Assembly (NCBI GenBank): GCA_002914845.1 | Contig: JXTC01000034.1 | Location: forward strand, 593,432-657,431 | Length of the DNA stretch: 64,000 nucleotides | DNA from: Trema orientale | Taxonomy: Eukaryota > Streptophyta > Magnoliopsida > Rosales > Cannabaceae | Direction of reading: 5' to 3' | Part shown: positions 24,641 through 36,009 of the stretch, one piece after another | Layout of the letters: every line of letters starts with the position of its first letter | Position numbering within the stretch: position 1 is the first letter of the stretch | Program-made: the position numbers and the translations under genes | Notes under the pieces: model-generated | Told to the model about the DNA's origin: nothing | Seen by the model: the letters and a program-made list of their open reading frames with translations, nothing else | Database searches by the model: none

Positions 24641-25109
24641 ATACAAAATTGCCATTACCGACACTAGATATTATAGAACTAAGCTAAATTTTTGTATTCT
24701 TTATTATTTTATCGCAATTTTATTCTTATTAGCGGTAGAATTCGAATCTACGGATTCGAGCATCTACAATTTTTTTTTTTTTTTTTGGTTACATCGTTAG
24801 ATGGCTAAGAAAAAAATGCCGCAACAACTTCAATCCGTTGAACCAGAAGACAATTTGGAAATAATCCTCTATTGATGAATCAATGCCTTATCAATTAATT
24901 TACATCATCGGAAACAAATTAATTAATAGAACTATTAAAAAAGTACTATAACACTATATGATGGACCTATATATATATATATATTTCTATTGTATCCTCT
25001 TATTTTCCATCAAGAATCGAAAAGAATGAATGTGAACATGATAAATATATTGGACCTATACATATAAACTTTATACATACACTACATTATATATATATAT
25101 ATATATATC
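24641..25109. other. intergenic spacer before the second lyase 3' end
   Basis: A/T-rich, with AT microsatellites at about 24970-24984 and 25090-25108. It probably includes the 3' UTR of the second lyase gene. No other feature is seen. Confidence 0.4.
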
Positions 25110-28100
25110 TCACGTTCTAGGAGGTCCTTCTAGTCTAATATAATCATACATAAGTCCTTCGAAAGGGCCAGTATTTCTTGCTTGGGTAAGATAAATGACG
25201 TTGTTTCCATGACGGAGTAGAGTGCTTGGTACATTTATGCTGTAAAACCAGTACAAGCCATGAATTCCATGCCTCGCAATGGCGTTATCTTTGCCTATTA
25301 GCCCTGTTGAAAAAGCAGGCTCCGAACTCCGGTCGTTGAATCGAACCTTAAATATCAGATCCCATTTTTATAAACCCCATCAGTGAAAAATGTTTATATT
25401 ATAGGGAAAAAAAAACATATTTAATAAATTTCTAATTAAAATATTATAAGGTCACTATTTATAAGTTCATTACCTGCAACTCCATATTGCTAGCTGAGGC
25501 CAATGCTAGCTGGAGTGTGTAATTTCCTGGTCTTATAACGTTTTCAAGTTCAAATACAATTTGCCATGTGGTTCCTTGGTAGGTTTCGTTACCTATGTTC
25601 CTGCAAATATCACAAATATAAGACAACATAATAAAAAAAAATTAAAGAAAAATAAAAAGCAAGTACCAAGACAGCCACATTTTATTTTCAACTACCTATC
25701 TTGATTTTCGCAACTATAAAATATGACGAATAGAGTTGACTCAAATGGTAAAAGCAGTCACTAATTAGGATCTCGGTCCTAAGTTCGACTCACATTAAAT
25801 AAGCGTGAAAATCTATTATTCCTAATAGATTAGGGTGGGGATTGAATAGTTAGAGTTATTTAACTTATTTTTCTTTAATTTGTAATAAGTGGAGGTTATT
25901 AGTTAAGTCCTTCTTTTTTCTTTTTTTTTTCAAAAAAAAAATGTGAAGTATAAAACATGAAGAAGAGGAAACAAAAATTTAAAACGTGTACCTGTTAACT
26001 TGAGCGAAAAACCAATCAGATCGGTAATCACTCACACCAACAGTGTAAATTAGATCTTTATTCGGAAATAAATCTGCATAACGATCCCACAAGCCATATT
26101 GCCGAAACCTATTAGCAAATCCAGTCACAGTAATCGAATATAAGCAACATATTGTGTATATTGTGTTTGGTATGTCGTACTGTATTAAGAGATTTTTTTT
26201 TTTTCTTTTTTTTTTCCGCATAATTAAATTGTTGGTTGCTCATGATGTGAACCTACTTGTCTGGATGATTGCTGTATAATTGGTTCATGAGAGTTGGATA
26301 GGGGTCAGGTACGTAGAATTCAGCAGCAGTGCGGTCTGGGATACCAATTTCCCATAATGTTGGTCCATTTCTCGGAGGTTCGTAAATAAGAACGTGCAAT
26401 TCAATTTTAGATTCTGCAATACAAATGAACGTGTTATTAATAATTATTACTAACAATTAACAAGTAAACAAAGTATTTATCTATTTTGCTAAACGCTATG
26501 GATATATTGATGTCTTTTGAGTAATGAGTGATTAAGAGTGAATTTTTACCTGGTTCTATGGTAATAATTTCGTTATACTTGTAATCTCCAATTATGCCAG
26601 GGGCCCATGCATATAGACTATAGTTACCAGGCCGAACGTTTTTTATGGAGAAGTAACCTCGTTTGTCAGTTTGAGTCCAAAACTGATAGCCCTGAAAATT
26701 GTGGCAAAGAAACGTATATAATTTAACTAGCCCATTTATTGATATTAAAATCCGACCTAAAATATTTTAAGACCTATATACTTTTCAAGTAAAAGTTCGT
26801 AAATTGTAATTGGAATTTTTTAAAAAATACAAATAAAAAATAAAAAATTGTAGAAATTTACCTTACTTTCCTTTTGCCATGATCCTACCTCACCAGGTGC
26901 GGCGAGTCCCACGTAGGCAAAGCCAGCCCAGAAAAGCCTTCGATTAATGTATCTAAAACATAATTAAAATGTTTTCTTTAATAAAGTAATGTTTGTGCTC
27001 AAAAAACTGAAAGTGTGACCAAATAATATGACACACACCGATCACGAATTACTAATTGTCCTCCAACACTGCCTCGTTGAACAGAGATAAGGTGATCTTT
27101 GGATTGAGGGAAATTGTATGGCCATGCTTCAACTTCTTCTTGCATCTATAATTAACATTAATTAACAAAGTTTTATTAATTAAGCTAACTTTATGTAAAA
27201 TATTTCTCTAGATCAACAAAAAGGTTTAAGTTCTAATACCTTTTGTTTTGCATTTTCCCAGAGTGTGAGGGGATCTTCATTAATCGAAATTGAATTAAGG
27301 TAGACTGAAACTGGCCCAAAAACCTTTTTCCACGGTTCCCCTTCTTCAAATGTCATCACTGCGTCCCTCCCAGCGTAGTGAGCACTGGTAAACATCTATA
27401 TATATATATATATACAAATTTGTGTCAAATTCAAGAAAAATAAGAATTTTTTTGATAAAGTAAATAAGAATTAAAAAAAAAACCAAGGTAATCCTTCTAA
27501 TAGTGTAAAGTTAAATAATAATAAATTGCAGGTGACATATTTTCTTAAGTCGTCCTATTAGTTTTCTAAAATATTGTTATGTTGCACTATATTGTCGGCC
27601 TTGTCAACTACCGAGCTAGCGGTGTTATTAGGCAAAGTTGTTAGCCCAAATTGGTGCAAGAAGAGTATTTGGTGGGCTTACAGAGAGGGCAATTGGGCCG
27701 GCATGGGAGGTGAGCTCTTGCTTGACGGGCCCAGCGGACCGGAACTCGATACTGGGTGTGATAATCCAGAATCCAGTAGGTGGGTCACTAGTGCTGATCC
27801 AACCATGTAGCCTGTTGTCCTTGCTCTCGCACGAGTATTGGTATTTGTCGTCCACCTGCACCCCAATACCACAATATCACCCGAACATACCCCAAAAAGG
27901 AAATTTTAATTATGAAAAATAAAGGTAAATAATTTATACAAAATAATAAGAGAAATATGAAAAAGTAAAAAAGAAAAAATAAAAAGAAAGGAAAGGGGGC
28001 TAAGGGTAAACAATTCAACGAAAGAGGCTAAAAGGCAGTGTCGTTTTGACTTTCGATCCACGGCATAGATTTGAGTCCACTTCATATTCTTCTTCTTCTT

Positions 28101-28732
28101 CTTTTCCCTTTTTTTTTTTTTTTTTTTTTGGGTCCACTTCATATTCGAGTGTAACTTCCACTTCACTTATTTAATAAGGGCATTTGTACTACTTAGCGTC
28201 TTATACCAAAATAAAAATGTGACATTCAACATGTAATTTATACGTGAGTTTTACATTTTTTATTAGTGTCTACTAGCATTACACATATGTACATCATTTA
28301 CTTAATTTTATAATCATTATATACACGAGAAATTCCTTATTATTTAATAATTAGAAAACGAATCTCATTATTCGTTACGCAATAAATTAGTAAAGATTGT
28401 TATAGTAATAAGAAACTATAAACGAAAAAACAAAATAAAATTAAAAATATACCTCTCCACGGAGTTCAGGATCGGAAGGATTTGTGAGGAGAACAGCTTC
28501 CGGATAAGCAAGAGGTTGACCATTAAGACGGTCCTGCATTGTTGGCATTATCCTTTGCCTGTTGTCCGAAATTGCCATGAACCGAAACCTAAAACCATAA
28601 TCCATTTATTTGAGTATATTTAAGTATTAATATTCGTATTAGTGTAGGTAACAAAAAAAGTTTTTTTTGGGGTCAAGTTTTATGATAAATTAGCTGTTAA
28701 GTACAAGAACTAATACTATTATTTAATTTGAA

Positions 28733-28788
<56 letters not shown>

Positions 28789-31700
28789 TGATGATGATGA
28801 TGTTACTGATGCGGTAGAATGTATGTACTACGTACTTGTCTTGTTGAAGCTTGTAAACAATCCGAACTTGACCAATCTCTGCTTCAGGCCACCCATCAAG
28901 ACGCTCAAGTATAGAGTATGTGTAAAATCCTGGATAATTACGCAACATTATGTACCTGTAATTTTTTTTTTTTAAGAACTTAAAAGTTAGTAAAAATAAA
29001 CAAACAAAACTATATTCAATTTAATTACAGTTTTCTCTATTTGAAAAAGTGAAAAATATAATGTTCTCCTAATCAAATTGAAAAAGCTTGAGACCTTTTG
29101 TCTATGTTTAAGGGAACTGTGGTGCCACTTGAGGAAACATTCCATGTTCTACTGAATGAAATTTCTGCTCCGTCTTTGTCTGCCTTAATAACCTCATATT
29201 TTGTTCCTTGTAATCTGCAAAGTTAATTAGTTCAAATAATTTTAGATTAGACACAAAAGACTACTTTCTAATTAATATATAATGCAGGTACAAAAGGAAA
29301 ATTAAAGAATTAATTATTTACGTGTCAATATTAATAGTCTTGTCTCCTGGCTTCTTGTTCCAGACGATGTCCCAGTACCTAGAATTATATGAAACATAAA
29401 AAAGATTATAAACTAATTAAAAAGTATAATGGAAATTTTTTGTGTCATTCTATATATTGCATGATGCTATAATGAATTATGGATAAGATGATATATATGT
29501 GCTTACCCTCTATTATTTTCTTTATTATCGGTCTCAAGCAAATTATCAATTCCATTATAATTTATTCCAATAACATCACCGCCCGGCTTAGAAAAAGTGA
29601 GTCGCACGAGGCCATTATCCAAGATCACCTCCTGAATAATTAAAATATATTATTAGCATAAGAAAACACTTCCAATTTTGACATTCAAAGAAAATTCAAA
29701 TAATAATCTTATATATGACATATAAGGTGCATGCAGTTTGCTCAAGTATTATCCATCCATATAATAATAATAATAATATAGTAGTGAACTTGACACAAGT
29801 TATGGGCTTTCAATTTTCTTTAATTTCGGTACATAAAGTCACAATAAGTGCTGTTAAATGTACTATCTAAAACGGTGTAGGGGTGTAAATGTTTTAGATG
29901 GGCTTTCATGGAAATATTCACCATTTTTTCACTCTTTTTTAAGGGTAGAAACAAAGCATATGGGATGCATGGGTCAATCTTAATGGAGACTTATGCATTT
30001 TTAAAGCTTGCGGGATCAATCTACAATAAATATGATTAAGAAATATTGTATTTACTGAGTATATCATTGGGAAAGAAAAAGTATGTAACTTATACCTGTC
30101 GAAGCCTATTTGTTTGTAGCTGGACGTCAAGAGAAGATCTTGATCCTATGCTTCTCAATGCTCTTCTGCAATCAAGTAAAGAAACAAGACCGTTCTGTTA
30201 GGAAAAACAAAAAAAAACAAAAAAAAAAAAAAAACAAAACAAAACAAAATGAAAAGGAAAAAAGGTATTTGGAGAGCACCATAAACTTATGTGGAATGTA
30301 CATTACCATGTAATCGAATGATAGTATATAGATGCACTATGATACTTACCACATACACCTATAAAGTATGAGGTTTACCTCTATGATTTATACATTTAGG
30401 ATCTACAAGTGGGACCCATATTGTCTTCAGTGTGTAGTTTTAGTTATTATTATGCTACTAATTAGCAATTTAGTACCACTCAATCTGTGTTATTAACAAG
30501 ATATGACTGAAGTGCTACAATGCTATATATTAAACACCAGAAGTGATTAATGTATCACTCACTTTAAAAATAATAAAATGGTAAATATAACTACTCCAAC
30601 CAAAAACGACATCATATTAGATTTGAAAAGTACAATTAAGGAAAAGGGGTAGGTGAAAAAAAAAAACCAAGTTAACGACCGAGTGATTCCTTTCCTAACC
30701 TTGGATATTTTATTAGTCTTAATTTCTATAATAATGGCTCACATGGAGACCTTGTATATCCTAAGTAAAATTGACATTATTGTAAGTTGGTTATCTACCA
30801 TTGGCCCATAGTATTTCCTAAACAATACATGTAATAAGCATATATATATATAAATATTTACTAATAGAAAAAATGTGTTACTTGTAAAGAAAAAAAAATG
30901 AAACTCCATAATATGTTTTAAACAGAAACATTGCCTTTGAGAGGTTGAAATGAGACGAGAAAACATCATATTCATTGTCTAGGACTTAAATTTCTTTGTT
31001 ACTATTATTTGTTCCCTCGTGAATTGTGAGTACCAACGTATGAGCAGAGCACTGCTAAAACGACAAGAAAAAGCTAAAAAACTTAGCAAAATATTTTCTT
31101 CACAACCAATAAACAATGGACATGCATGCAATCATAGCCCATATGTTGAAAAACATTAGAAGTACCCCACCAAAGTACTCCAAGTCATGGGTCAAGACTC
31201 ACGAGCCAAGACATTCAGCTCAAAAACATTTACACGTAAAAATTAAATAAATAAAAAAGAAAAAGGAAAAACATATATACTCACGAGCCACAAATTTCCC
31301 CTGCCCTTGAGGTAACCATACATGATTACATGTCATGTCAGCCTTATGTTTGGATTAATTGGCCAACTTATATTATGTCATTATTTTTCATTAACATGTA
31401 CATATAAGATATAACCTCACGGAAAAGAACGAATGGGGTCAGAAAAGAATAAAAAGCCTAGTAATAATAAGTCAAAAACTTTGTACTAGTCATTCTTGGG
31501 CTTGTTGCAGCGCTCTGTTCTGGAATAAAGAACAGCGGCATTGCCCAACCACCCTCTTGTTAGACATTTACAGAGATAGAGCTTCCTTGTTCTTATTTTA
31601 CCAAACTGTAAATATTTATATATTTATTTGTGGAAATGTGAACAAAAAAAGAAAATATAAATTAAAAGCATAAGTTTGGGAAAGAATTACCTAACAACTG

Positions 31701-31815
31701 AGGTACTCTTCATATCCGAACCACCATCAAGAATGAAGAAGAGAAAAACTAAACCCGCCATGGCTGACAACCAAAGTAGCCAACGCCATTGTCTTCTCCA
31801 ATTCCCCTTCTCCAT
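25110..31815 (-). CDS. rhamnogalacturonan lyase (PL4 family), paralogue, 16 exons, 686 aa
   Basis: Same family, predicted reaction and domain order as the lyase at 353-8547. Exons 5' to 3': 31691-31815, 30096-30165, 29507-29631, 29322-29378, 29095-29214, 28836-28955, 28453-28588, 27682-27855, 27240-27395, 27039-27145, 26862-26952, 26550-26691, 26257-26413, 25992-26108, 25474-25600, 25110-25346. All are GT-AG, 2061 nt in one frame. Every exon pairs with one of the first gene and length differences are almost all multiples of three, so the phases are conserved. The N-terminus MEKGNWRRQWRWLLWLSAMA carries a hydrophobic stretch (about 12-30), a signal peptide or anchor. Putative catalytic Lys255 (VDDKYQYS) and His315 (TSAHYAGR) are 60 residues apart. 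The C-terminus has GLYWFYS and GLMYDYIRLEGPP. Both copies look functional; nothing shows which is expressed. Confidence 0.9.
25734..25935 (+). mobile_element. tRNA-derived SINE in a lyase intron
   Basis: An A-box-like segment (TTGACTCAAATGGTAAAAGC, 25737-25756) and a B-box-like segment (AAGTTCGACTC, 25781-25791) are followed by a body ending in aatttgtaataagtggagg...ttagttaagtcc and a T-rich tail. The body matches the SINEs at 3893-4051 and 9766-9887. It lies in the intron 25601-25991. A target-site duplication was not found. Confidence 0.6.
28736..28802. repeat. (AAT)n/(ATG)n microsatellite in a lyase intron
   Basis: About 16 tandem AAT-type triplets are followed by five ATG-type triplets, within the intron 28589-28835. 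Likely polymorphic in length. Confidence 0.9.
31496..31548. other. imperfect hairpin in the first intron of the second lyase gene
   Basis: TTGGGC (31496-31501) pairs with GCCCAA (31543-31548), and TGTTCT pairs with AGAACA further in. A GC-rich middle with small bulges and a seven-base loop (GGAATAA) lies between them. It is G+C-richer than the surrounding intron. It could be a precursor-like fold or chance; I do not recognise a known microRNA in it. Confidence 0.35.
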
Positions 31816-32160
31816 ATTCTACGCGTAGTATATATGGATAAGTATAAACCTGAAAAAATGTATCATACAAAGAGAATAATTTGGATTAAATCCCAGAAAT
31901 GAATGAAGTTAGTTCCATAAACAATGACACCATTTTTGGTGGCCGTAGAGGGAATACGTTGAAATGTCTCGACAAAGAGACCGTATTCTGGTTTCTTCGT
32001 ATGTAAGAAGAAGATGAAAAATGGGTTTGGTTTATTGTTACCTTTGTTTAAGGAAAATTATGAGAGTAGTTGTATGGTTATTTAATCGAAAGGCAAAGAA
32101 AGATAGAGAGTTACACAAAGCACAATATGAGGGGGAGAGATAGAGGTTTCTCTTAATGTA
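31816..32160 (-). promoter_or_regulatory. 5' UTR with an intron, second lyase gene
   Basis: Upstream of the ATG the minus strand has an acceptor TTTTTTCAG|GTTTATAC at 31849/31850. A donor CAAAG|GTAACAATAAACC lies at 32042/32041, suggesting a 192-bp 5' UTR intron (31850-32041). The upstream part of the leader (32042 to about 32160) is C/T-rich. A TATA-like ATTATATGTA lies near 32249-32258. Ends of the leader are approximate. Confidence 0.45.
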
Positions 32161-35100
32161 AAAGTATGCTTTTCTTCTCTCTCTTGTCTCGTTACTAGAT
32201 TCTGTCTAGAACCTTAATTAAGAGCTCCAAAACCCGTGCCAAAAGGTACATATAATGGAAAGTGAATGAGGTTTTGGGGGCATTAAATAATGGAAGACGA
32301 ACAATTTAACGACCTTTGTTTTTTTGTTTATGTTTAATATAATATGATCTAATACTATTTATATTTGACTTTATAATATGTAATTTTAATTTCTGATTTT
32401 GGTCCTTCATGAGCAATTTTGTTTTTTTCTAAAATGGAATTCACATTAGGACTCTATCCTGTTTGGCTTAGTCACCAATTAGGAAATTAGGAGAAAAGTC
32501 TTTCAAAATGTGTATTATTTTGACCAATTATAATTTAGATATGTTATAAGACATGTATTTTTGTTGGACTTAATAACTTGACCATAGACATTCAAGAGAA
32601 CGAAGAAAATAGTATAAGAAATTAGAGCTCGGCCTTAGGGAAGAATATGGTTAACTAATTGTGCCAACTTTTTGACAAGTGGAAAACTTATTAACAGAAG
32701 CGTTGAAATTTTTGGAATTATTTAACAAATGTTCTATCTTAGGGGGCTTATGCCGTTATACCAAAATTTGACATTTTGTGAAACATATATAAAATTTTAA
32801 TAATTTATAAATATTTACGGGTGTTCTCCTCCCCATTTATGGGCGTCAATTGGTTGAACATCTAGACATACGCATGTAAAATATGGCATAGAGTAATTTG
32901 TGCCTAACCATAAGGTATAACATTCAAATAATAAAAATATTATAAGTACAAGAAAACCAACTACACCCTTTTTGTAACGTTTTTTCCCTCTACTTTGTCG
33001 ATTTTGACAATTATTGTTATTATTATTATTTTTTTGAGTAAGTCGATTTTGACATTTGGTAAAACGGTATCCAAAGAGTTAGCTCAAGGAAAAAATAAAA
33101 CAAAAAAGAACAGAATTCAAGAGTTGTATATACGATATCATATATGAACCTCGGTTATTAAACTTATCATCTGAGCTGTCAATATTAGAAACTTCAATAA
33201 ATCTTGGGAAAATTGGGGTTTAACGCGTTGAATTAAAATGAAACGTGAAAATATTGATTACTGGAATTTCTTTTCAACCTGTTACTTCTATTTCGTAGCA
33301 AGTTCCTATAATGCAACGACCAACTTGAATGAACAGTCTACTAACTTGAACCTTCAAAGTTAAAATTATAACATTTTTTTTTCTATTTTGGAAGAAAAAT
33401 AATGTACCACGTCCTCTCCTTCATCAAGAAGATTTGTTTACCTAATTACTTAGAAAACTTAATGAGTTTGATCATCACTAGATAAATAAAGAACTTAATG
33501 AGATGTTCTTGTTAGATTTTAGCAAATGACTAAAAATAAAAATTTCTAATCTTCACTTATAGCAAGCAAAAAAAGAAAAAAAAATATTTCTGTGCTTAAA
33601 ACAGAGCACAGAATTTGTTTTTTTCTTCTGCTAATGAACGAAGGAGAAGACTAAAACTTATGACTCTACTTCTTTCCATGACTTTGATTCGAGGTGAGGT
33701 CCAAGCTAGACCCATTGTTTGAGGACTTGAAAGTTTGTTAGAAAGAAAAAAAATATAATAAATAGTAGGGATGGTAAATGATCAAAATTACAACAGGAAA
33801 GTTTCTTATGCAATTATTTTCTTTATAATTTGATGTTTGTTTTTTTTTTTTCTGAATATTAATACTAGCGAGTTGTTATATTCTACCAAAGTCAAATACA
33901 TATGATGGCAATTACTCTTATGTTTTATGTAATATGGGGTCAATATTTTACTTCTCTGACAATCTTAGCCTTCTGTATTTACATTTCAACAGTTAGGTTT
34001 AGAACCAATCAAATAATGCATGACAAATATAGACTTCCGTATAAAGGTTGAATGTACAAAATAAATAGCTTTTGAATCTATGTAAACATATATAGATACA
34101 TACATATTTTTGTTATGTATAAACTAGGAAAGCAGGTATATATTGCGTCAAAAACCCACTAGTTGTGATACTTAATCCACCAATTAGACGAAGAACAGTG
34201 AAAATGGAACATCCACCTGCATGTGAGCTCAAACCACGGGAGCCACATTTTCACATTAGAGCCTCCCGTGACGTTTTCCCCTGTCACTTTACTTCTTTAG
34301 CTACTTTTTTTTTCCGCTTCTGTAAAGTTCCAATTCTAAATAAACTCTTTTGTATCAAAAAAAAAAAAAAATAATAATAATAATAAAATAAAACCTCTAT
34401 TCTCTTAGGGGTAGTAGTGGTGTTTTAGTTTTGTTTTTGTTTTTAAATAATAATAATAATAATAATAATAATAGTGGTGTTTACAGAACAGGACCACAAA
34501 GGGGAACAAAATGGGTGTGTGCGCCTTTTATTTTGGCAGTATAAGACCCCTAAAAGACAGGGACAAGAGAGTATGGGCTATAGAGTGCATATGTAGCAAC
34601 ATTTTTAATCATGGTCTGGACTAGCTAGACTTATCAATAACTTGGAAGCACAGGAGATAATGGGCTGAGTGTATAATAAATGGCACCGAAGTGCAGATTT
34701 AATTAATCTATGTGATTTAAGTGATTAATTAGTTGAGGAATATTCGACGGTAGAAAATGTCTCATGTACTTATATTAATTGACGTGACACGTCATGAAAA
34801 CCGAAAGAAACTCATTTTCGACCATTAATCTCTGCTAATTTACACGCCTTTTTAAGCATTCTCAAGAATATTGCTCATTCTCTTACTAGTGGCGAATCTC
34901 ACTTTTTGCATAACCCATTTGTATGTATACGTTGTGATTAGAGCCATACAATAAATGCTGGTGTCAAGCACACTTAAATAATATGCTGCTATAATGAAAT
35001 TCTCCGGAAATTTTTTTGCTACTTCTAGGACATGAAAAATTGAAACATATTCTACGTTTTGGTGGCTAGTTGACTAGTTCTGCGTAGCTTTCTACCGACC

Positions 35101-35819
35101 CATTACATTAATTAGCTTATCTAGTTAACAACTCTTTTTGCTCTTTGCGTACCTTTCTATTAGCTATCTTTTTGACTAATTGTTTCATCCTCCTCTTTAT
35201 TTTAATAACTTGTCTCTTCCTTGAGTGATAAGAGATTCCTAATCCTTAACTTCATTCCATTTGCAAAGTGGATAAAGCCATTTTGAAACTCCACTAAACT
35301 ATAAATATAATTAAAAAAAAAAAAAATAACTGTATCCCAAATCTATCATGCCACACCCTCCATTTATTTATTATAAAATCTAGCCTTAACTTGAAATATT
35401 GGGTACGCTAGAGAACAAAATTCATTTGGTTAACCTAAAACTTAAGTTTTGGGCGAAACTGATAATTTAACATTGTATTAGAGTAGGAAGCTCCGAGTTA
35501 AAAGTCTTATACTTTTGCATTTATACATCAGCGTTGGATATATAATCACCATATTGGCCATCCAATTAATATTTGTCCATACAATTGTCGAATATCTAGC
35601 CCATGAATAAAACTAAAATATGTAAGAGGATTGTTCACGGCCGGTTTGATCGATTTGAAAGCTAAAACTATTAACCAAATCTTATTTAGTTGGTATGAAA
35701 TTTTTGAAAGAAACTAGACCATATTTAGGTGGTTAATTTAATTGGTCTGGGCTGAAGGCCCTATTCATCGTTTATGTCATATAAATTCCAACATGATAAA
35801 ATGTTAAACTTCACCATAA
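32161..35819. other. intergenic, no gene recognised
   Basis: A/T-rich spacer upstream of the second lyase. It contains (ATA)n microsatellites at about 34370-34386 and 34447-34477. A somewhat G+C-richer patch lies at 34190-34320. The 69-codon ORF over that patch has no family resemblance. No RNA gene is supported. Confidence 0.5.
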
Positions 35820-35828
35820 ACAAATTAA

Positions 35829-36000
35829 GGGGATGGCTACGGTAGAGGCGTCCCTACGTAGCGTCATGCCTTAATTATCGTTAGATGGGAATCTGTGGGG
35901 AATAACGGGAATCTATGGAGAATCTATTTATATACAGATTCCCATCCAACGGTGAATAGACAGGACCCTACGTAGGGGCGCTCCTACTGTAGACGCGCCC
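35829..36000. mobile_element. Mutator-type MITE, family M1, copy 1 (172 bp, 9-bp TSD)
   Basis: Foldback element with inverted ends of about 33 bp. The left end starts GGGGATGGCTACGG and the reverse complement of the right end starts GGGCGCGTCTACAG. The inner stem pairs GATGGGAATCTGT with ACAGATTCCCATC. A perfect 9-bp direct repeat, ACAAATTAA, flanks it at 35820-35828 and 36001-36009. A 9-bp duplication is the mark of Mutator-like elements. A close relative lies at 48572-48742. Confidence 0.85.
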
Positions 36001-36009
36001 ACAAATTAA

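Noticed and set aside
24402..24800. 132-codon plus-strand ORF
   Set aside because: It starts in the G+C-richer end of LTR-like copy B and ends in poly-Phe from a T run; no coding signature.
25734..25935. True tRNA gene
   Set aside because: Only the A and B boxes are tRNA-like; no cloverleaf can be completed and the body continues as a SINE.
27574..27922. Plus-strand ORFs over the second lyase gene
   Set aside because: They are antisense shadows of the coding exon 27682-27855.
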